A DNA stretch of 64,000 nt. It comes from Nocardia lijiangensis NBRC 108240. Its GTDB lineage: Bacteria > Actinomycetota > Actinomycetes > Mycobacteriales > Mycobacteriaceae. The DNA lies in NCBI RefSeq assembly GCF_001613045.1, contig NZ_BDBP01000036.1:1-64000 (forward strand), read 5' to 3'. The translations under genes were made by a program, and so were the position numbers. The stretch's first letter is position 1, and each line of letters begins with the position of its first letter. The notes under the pieces are model-generated. The model was not told the origin of the DNA. It did not search any database and worked only from the letters and a program-made list of their open reading frames with translations. Below, one piece after another: positions 59,436 to 64,000 of this stretch.

Positions 59436-60022
59436 GAATTCGCTTTCTCGTCGGCTGTCGGCCAGTGGGTGAGCGCGGTGTGCAGGGCGTCGAGGATCGC
59501 GGCCCAGGACTCGTCGGTAGGACGGGAATGGCCGAACCCGCCCGCCGCCTCCAGCGTGGCGAAGCCGTGAAAAGTGCTGCGCAGCAGCCGGACCGCGTCG
59601 GTGAGCGCGGGCTCGGTCAAGCCGTAATCACGCAACATGCCGTAGGTGAGCTCGACGGCACGCACGAAACCCGGCGCATCGGTGACGAACTCGGGATCGA
59701 GGGGAATTTGGGTGGCGGCGTAGCGGCCAGGGCAGCGCAACGCGTAGTCCCGGTACGCGCCCGCGTAGGCGACCAAGGCGTCCTTGCCCGACCGCCCGGC
59801 CACCGCGTCGGCGATCGAACGGGTCTTCTCGTCCGCCGCCAGGATCGCGACGCGGGAGCGTAGCTCGCGCAGATTCGCGACGTGCGAGTACATGCTCGCG
59901 TCCTTCACGCCGAACTGCCTGGCCAGCGCCGACACGCTGATGTTGTCGAAACCGACTCGATCCGCGAGATCCGCCGCGGCGCGGGTGATCCGGTCCGCGG
60001 TCAGACCGGCGCGTGGTGCCAT
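59432..60022 (-). CDS. TetR-family regulator with TetR_C (WHG) ligand domain
   Basis: The protein has 196 aa from the ATG at 60022, with GGAG six bases upstream. The helix-turn-helix is clear: RITRAAADLADRVGFDNISV, then LARQFGVKDASMYSHVANL. SHVANLRELRSRVAILA leads to the helical C-terminal domain with YRDYALRCPGRYAATQIPLD and LLRSTFHGFATLEAAGGFGH, a TetR_C_WHG pattern. It is co-transcribed with the adjacent alpha/beta hydrolase and has two CCTAG palindromes over its promoter, implying autorepression. Confidence 0.9.
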   Translation of the reverse strand: MAPRAGLTADRITRAAADLADRVGFDNISVSALARQFGVKDASMYSHVANLRELRSRVAILAADEKTRSIADAVAGRSGKDALVAYAGAYRDYALRCPGRYAATQIPLDPEFVTDAPGFVRAVELTYGMLRDYGLTEPALTDAVRLLRSTFHGFATLEAAGGFGHSRPTDESWAAILDALHTALTHWPTADEKANS

Positions 60023-60035
60023 CGTCAACTCCAAA

Positions 60036-60071
60036 CCTAGTATCTCTAGGAATTAGCCTAGAGGCTCTAGG
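60036..60071. promoter_or_regulatory. Tandem CCTAG-N5-CTAGG operator
   Basis: CCTAG-TATCT-CTAGG (60036-60050) and CCTAG-AGGCT-CTAGG (60057-60071) have identical arms and centres 21 bases apart. The whole block is flanked by AAACCTAG and CTAGGTTT, making a larger dyad. It lies 14 bases upstream of the TetR start, covering the promoter. No divergent gene begins close by on the other side. Confidence 0.8.
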
Positions 60072-60324
60072 TTTAACTGTCCAGGCCCAAGACAGCTATT
60101 GCTACGGGGAACCGCAAACTAGGTACGGACACCAGGCCTGCGGGCGGGTGATGTCCAGGGCTGATACCCATGGGGTAGCCGAGGCGGCGACCTGACGACT
60201 GCCAGTGCCCGAGATCGGCCGTGTGACCGTACTGCGGTGGTGGCAGCGGCCGTACCACCGAAAACGTCTGCGGCCTTGAGGGTGTGCAGGATGTCGCCAG
60301 CGAAACCCCCAGCGCAGCACACTA

Positions 60325-62028
60325 TTAGATCGGTAGTACGCCGCGGCGTCGTCGGTGTTGCAGGTGGGCTGGTATGGCCAGAACTCCGGTGCCCTGGACA
60401 CGAGTGTGCGGGCCGAGGGCTTCCAGATTCACCGACAGTCGCCGCGAAGCTCCTCGCGCACCGAATACCTGATCCTGCAGGGGACTTGCCATATCGAGAT
60501 CGTGTTCGTCGTCATCGTCGGGCGCATGACGCTCATCGGAGTGCTCTCGCAGCACCTTCACATACGCCTCGACGCGATCGGTCTCCGCTGGTGGCGGGTG
60601 CGGCCCGCGTCGATGGTCGTTGGCTTCCAGCCACGCATACAACCGATCCAGCGGGGCGGTCGGATCGACTTCGCCGGACCGGTAGATCCCCAGATCGCCG
60701 GACGATACGCAATGCATGCGTATTTCACCGTCCCGAGCGACACACCATTGACTCCAACACCCCGGCGCGTAGTCGTCGACGAATTGCTCGTACCACTGCG
60801 CTGTTCCGAACCGCATGCTCAATTGCTCCATGCGCAGGTGCATCTCGAACCGCTTCTGCGCCGACGGCGCATCCGGATTTCCACCTAGTGTGTCGTCCTT
60901 GTAGAACACCAAGGTCCAGCCATCCAGTGCCGGGGTGACGAACACCTGGGGGTAGACATCCCTGAGGTATTCCTGCACGTCGACGTTGTCGGTCCAGTCA
61001 TAGAGGGCGCGAATCGTCAGCGGCTTTGTCCCCTGCCATGGCGCGAATCCCATCCGCAGCGTCGCGGGAACCGGGTCGCGCAGATCGAAGGCGTCCAGGA
61101 CTGCGGCCTGATCGGTGGTCGGCAACGCGTACCACGATCCGGACAAGTCCTCGAAATCCAGCGGCTCTGGTGTCTCGAGCTTCTGTTTCATCCGGATCAA
61201 CCGCTCCAGCACCACCAGATCGTCCGTCGGCAGGTGGTTCCACCCGAACTCGGCCAGCATCGTCAACGCCGCCCGCCGCGCCAACCGGTCCGACCGCGGC
61301 ACCGACTGCAACGCACCCACCACACCTAGCCCGAACACCGACAGAGCCGATATCGCCTGCTGCCGGACGTCTTCGAGCGAACTGCCCAGCAGCGCCACAA
61401 CAACGGGCAGGTGCCGACACTGGTGTGCGACAACGTCATCACCGCAATCCTGGGAAACGCAATCCCAGGAAAACTGACAGGAGACGACCGCCGCAGGCGA
61501 TTGCTCGGGCAGGAACTCGGGCACCCGAGTCTCGGCCGGAAGTCCGAGCATGACCCAAAGCCGCGCACGCAGACCGCCTTTCGGCGCTTGTGCCAGCGCA
61601 GCGACCACATCGTCGAAGAAACTCGATCGGCGCAACACCTCGATACAATCGGGCCAGGCATAGTGGAAGCGCTCATCTGCCAGCAGATCCAGCGTCAGCA
61701 CGACAAAAGGATCGTCTTCTGTCCCCCTGGTATCCATCCACCGTGTTCGGCGTCGGATCTCGGGATCGGCGTCGGTCAGCAGTCTCCGGAATTGCTCCGT
61801 GTCGAGACCGTTGATCAGCAGTGCGAAGAAGTTGTCTCGATTCCCATCGTCGACAACCCGATCCAGCGCATCCCAAGTCTGCTGCCGTACCCTCGGTTCC
61901 ACATCGCTGGCCAGCCCGCGCGCGTCGTCCAGCAACTCGGCTGCTTCGCTGCGGAGCCTCCACCACTGCTGCGTTACCGAGTGTTCAGCAATCAGCGCCC
62001 GAAGCCTGTCCAGGTCGATCGTCGCCAC
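60325..62028 (-). CDS. Large protein of unknown function with helical-repeat-like N-terminus
   Basis: The protein has 567 aa with an ATG start. The first 260 residues are alpha-helical with spaced Arg/Leu patterns (EPRVRQQTWDALDRVVDDGN, DPEIRRRTRWMDTRG, SSLEDVRQQAISALSVFGLG, LARRAALTMLAEFGWNHLP) that resemble HEAT/ARM-type repeats. The C-terminal half is mixed (DGWTLVFYKDDTLGGNPDAP, GCWSQWCVARDGEIRMHCV). The final 35 residues look aberrant (LQHRRRRGVLPI), perhaps from a lost stop. No family recognised. The gap 60072-60324 and the gap to the next gene (62029-62305) show no recognisable gene. Confidence 0.55.
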   Translation of the reverse strand: MATIDLDRLRALIAEHSVTQQWWRLRSEAAELLDDARGLASDVEPRVRQQTWDALDRVVDDGNRDNFFALLINGLDTEQFRRLLTDADPEIRRRTRWMDTRGTEDDPFVVLTLDLLADERFHYAWPDCIEVLRRSSFFDDVVAALAQAPKGGLRARLWVMLGLPAETRVPEFLPEQSPAAVVSCQFSWDCVSQDCGDDVVAHQCRHLPVVVALLGSSLEDVRQQAISALSVFGLGVVGALQSVPRSDRLARRAALTMLAEFGWNHLPTDDLVVLERLIRMKQKLETPEPLDFEDLSGSWYALPTTDQAAVLDAFDLRDPVPATLRMGFAPWQGTKPLTIRALYDWTDNVDVQEYLRDVYPQVFVTPALDGWTLVFYKDDTLGGNPDAPSAQKRFEMHLRMEQLSMRFGTAQWYEQFVDDYAPGCWSQWCVARDGEIRMHCVSSGDLGIYRSGEVDPTAPLDRLYAWLEANDHRRGPHPPPAETDRVEAYVKVLREHSDERHAPDDDDEHDLDMASPLQDQVFGARGASRRLSVNLEALGPHTRVQGTGVLAIPAHLQHRRRRGVLPI

Positions 62029-62305
62029 TTCCGCAATCTACTAGCAGGCCTCGCACCGTGTCGGGGTCGAGTCGGATGGCGGCTCAGGATCCGGTGCTTT
62101 ACCGACCCGATGCCGCTTCCGAAGGGCGGCCGCCCGCAGAGGTGTCCAGTCGTGCTGCCGACCTCGTCGCATGTCGCAACGCCCAGGTCGTCGAAGCGTC
62201 ATCGCTGCGACCCGGACATCCGCAGGTCGATCGGCAGTGGCCGCAGCCCGGCGATGGTCTGGTCGAGAAGTGTGAAACGCGTTCGGTGTGAGGTACTTTC
62301 GGTGA

Positions 62306-63898
62306 ATGGGCGGAGTTCGGGGGTGGTGCCGAGCGATCGGCGCGATGGTGCTAATGGTGGCCAGCACGCTGGTGAGCGTCGGTACGGCCGAGGCGGATCA
62401 GCCCGCGCTGGACTGGGCCAATTGCGCTGTGATCGACCAGATTCCAGGTCTGGAGCGGTTGCAGTGCGCCACCCTCGACGTGCCGATGGACCACGCCGCG
62501 CCGGGCGGCGCCACGGTGCGGATCGCGCTCTTCAAAGCTCCCGCGCGTGATCCTGGGCAGCGCCGTGGCAGCCTCGTGATCAATCGAGGTGGGCCCGGTT
62601 ATCCGTCGTCGGGATATCTGGCGGGCCTGGTTTCCGGTGCGTTGCCGTCGCCCTGGGACGACCGGGTCTGGGATCGCTACGACGTGATCGCGGTCGATCA
62701 GCGCGGCATCGGCTTCGCCACGCCGGCGGTGCTCTGCTTCGATACACCCGCAGCCGTCGCCTCGTTCGGCGCCGATGCCACGACAGTTCCGATGAACCCG
62801 CAGGATGCCGCGGTGCGCGCGGCCCGAGACGCCGAGTTCGCCGCGGCGTGCAGGCAACGCTACGGTGCCCTGCTCGACCACCTGACCACGGCGGCGGTCG
62901 CACGAGATCTCGACCTGGTCCGCGCGGCCCTCGGTGAGCCGAGACTGAACTTCCTCGGTCAGTCCTACGGCGCCGCGCTCGGCCTCGTCTACGCGAATCT
63001 GTTTCCGCACCAGGTCGGTTCGTTCGTTCTGGACAGCGTGCTCAATCCGGTGTGGGCTTCGACCGGCCCGATCGATTCGGTGCCGTCGGAACGAACCGGT
63101 AGCGATGTTGCGACGACAGAGGCGATGAACGAAGCGCTCCGCCTCTGCGCCGCGGGACAGTCCTGCGCTTTCGCCGTCGACGATCCGGTGCGGGCCTTCC
63201 CGGTCCTGCTGGCCGAGCTGCGGGAGCACCCGATACCGCTCGTCGCGCCCGACGGCGGCAGGACCTCGCTCACCTACGCCAAGCTCGTCTCCTATCTGGG
63301 TGGTGCGCTGTATCAACCGTGGCTGTGGCGTGAGTCGGGTCCCGACCGGCTGCTGCACCTCGCCTATCGGGTGTCGACCGCCCCGACCGACACCGAGGCG
63401 GCCGAGCTGGCTCGGCTCGTGATCGAGCAGATCGATGCGGGCGGACTCGACCGCGGTTACTCGCTGTTGGACGGCCCCTACAGCGCTTTCACCTGCAACG
63501 ACGACCAGCTGCCGCGTTTCGCTCCCGCGTGGTGGGCGAGCGCGCAACGCCGCGAGGCCATCGCACCGGGCTTCGCGACACTGCGGGCTTACGGCACCAG
63601 CATGTGCGCGTTCTGGCAGTCGGCACCGTCGGACCGATACACCGGCCCGTGGGAGGTGCGGACCGACACCCCCGCGCTGATCCTCAACAGCCGGTTCGAC
63701 CCGGCCACGCCCCTGGCCGGCGCGCTCGATGTCGCCCGGCGGCTCGACGGCAGCCGGGTGCTGATTCACGAGGGAATCGGTCACATCGTGACCCAGCAGT
63801 CGAGCTGTGGCGTCCGCGCGGTCTCCGACTACCTGACCGCAGGCACTCTGCCCGCCGAGGGCGCGACCTGCGACCCTGACACGATCCCGTTCGCCTGA
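62306..63898 (+). CDS. Secreted TAP-type alpha/beta hydrolase (tripeptidyl aminopeptidase family)
   Basis: The protein has 530 aa. A signal peptide is visible: basic start, then AIGAMVLMVASTLVSVGTAEA and a likely cleavage after AEA. LQCATLDVPMDHAAPGGATV is the typical mature N-terminus of mycobacterial/Streptomyces exported peptidases (SlpD/E, Tap). Oxyanion region VINRGGPGYPSSG, nucleophile elbow FLGQSYGAALGLVYANLFP, acid SRFDPATPL and histidine GIGHIVTQQSSC complete the active site. Four C-terminal cysteines may form disulfides. It releases tripeptides or acts as a general exported hydrolase. It stands alone here; the last 100 bases of the window show no gene start I can support. Confidence 0.88.
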   Translation: MGGVRGWCRAIGAMVLMVASTLVSVGTAEADQPALDWANCAVIDQIPGLERLQCATLDVPMDHAAPGGATVRIALFKAPARDPGQRRGSLVINRGGPGYPSSGYLAGLVSGALPSPWDDRVWDRYDVIAVDQRGIGFATPAVLCFDTPAAVASFGADATTVPMNPQDAAVRAARDAEFAAACRQRYGALLDHLTTAAVARDLDLVRAALGEPRLNFLGQSYGAALGLVYANLFPHQVGSFVLDSVLNPVWASTGPIDSVPSERTGSDVATTEAMNEALRLCAAGQSCAFAVDDPVRAFPVLLAELREHPIPLVAPDGGRTSLTYAKLVSYLGGALYQPWLWRESGPDRLLHLAYRVSTAPTDTEAAELARLVIEQIDAGGLDRGYSLLDGPYSAFTCNDDQLPRFAPAWWASAQRREAIAPGFATLRAYGTSMCAFWQSAPSDRYTGPWEVRTDTPALILNSRFDPATPLAGALDVARRLDGSRVLIHEGIGHIVTQQSSCGVRAVSDYLTAGTLPAEGATCDPDTIPFA

Positions 63899-64000
63899 GT
63901 GTCCGAAGATTAGTGGCGCTCAGGAGACTGAGCGTTGCGGGAACTCTGGGCGACCTGTGAGATCCCCGCACCAGTCCTCGCCGACCTCGTCGGCTGCAAC

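Overview
The window is high-GC, densely coded DNA from an actinomycete. The gene content points to a mycolata-type genus, most likely Nocardia or a close relative. The clues are a HelR/HelD-type RNA polymerase ATPase behind a rifamycin-associated palindrome, a protein with an N-terminal three-helix-bundle domain, a KfrA-like Cys/coiled-coil protein, F420-type LLM remnants, many TetR/HxlR/XRE regulators and frequent GTG starts. I saw no rRNA, tRNA or CRISPR. The genus call is inference.

Layout. 0-7 kb: mixed chromosomal genes (a partial DapA-type enzyme, a TylF-type methyltransferase, a HIT hydrolase, an aromatic flavin hydroxylase, an HxlR regulator facing a DUF5519 gene, an amino-acid permease), with a deletion scar that removed the 5' halves of a divergent alcohol dehydrogenase/TetR pair. 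7-11 kb: a HelR-like gene preceded by a 19-bp palindrome of the rifamycin-associated element type, then an MFS exporter. 11-30 kb: a xenobiotic/aromatic catabolism region built of modules. The core is a divergent pair of units. One is FAH-family hydrolase plus extradiol dioxygenase; the other is flavin monooxygenase, C-C hydrolase, VOC dioxygenase, lipocalin-like, cupin and an AraC regulator. A second monooxygenase plus C-C hydrolase operon follows a strong terminator. Next come an XRE regulator facing a metallo-hydrolase and carboxylesterase pair, an amidase, and a LysR regulator facing an unknown 170-aa protein plus another monooxygenase. A tyrosine recombinase closes the region. Near-identical 42-44 bp repeats lie at three module joints, and two degenerate copies lie near the HelR gene.

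30-47 kb: alanine-type aminotransferase facing an HxlR regulator across a tandem operator, a DUF1254 protein, three small genes of unknown function, methyltransferases, a TetR regulator with a palindromic operator, an SDR lacking the usual catalytic pair, a large LuxR-type ATPase regulator, and an XRE-cupin regulator facing a CPYC-type flavin disulfide oxidoreductase and a 14-helix exporter. 47-56 kb: a KfrA-like coiled-coil gene behind an AT-rich motif array, then a maltokinase-cap-like protein, a DUF308 membrane protein, a cytosolic-looking subtilase, a dimerisation-domain/solute-binding fusion, and a DUF418 membrane protein.

56-64 kb: an ABC-F ATPase of the antibiotic-resistance type with a long leader containing an 8-codon reading frame (MGLIFLFL) and hairpins, suggesting ribosome-mediated attenuation. 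Then come a decayed TetR gene, a TetR/alpha-beta hydrolase operon in which the hydrolase carries a single-base frameshift, an unrecognised 567-aa protein, and a secreted TAP-type peptidase. Across the window, regulator genes repeatedly sit divergently from their likely targets with visible palindromes between them, and six gene remnants show active gene loss.
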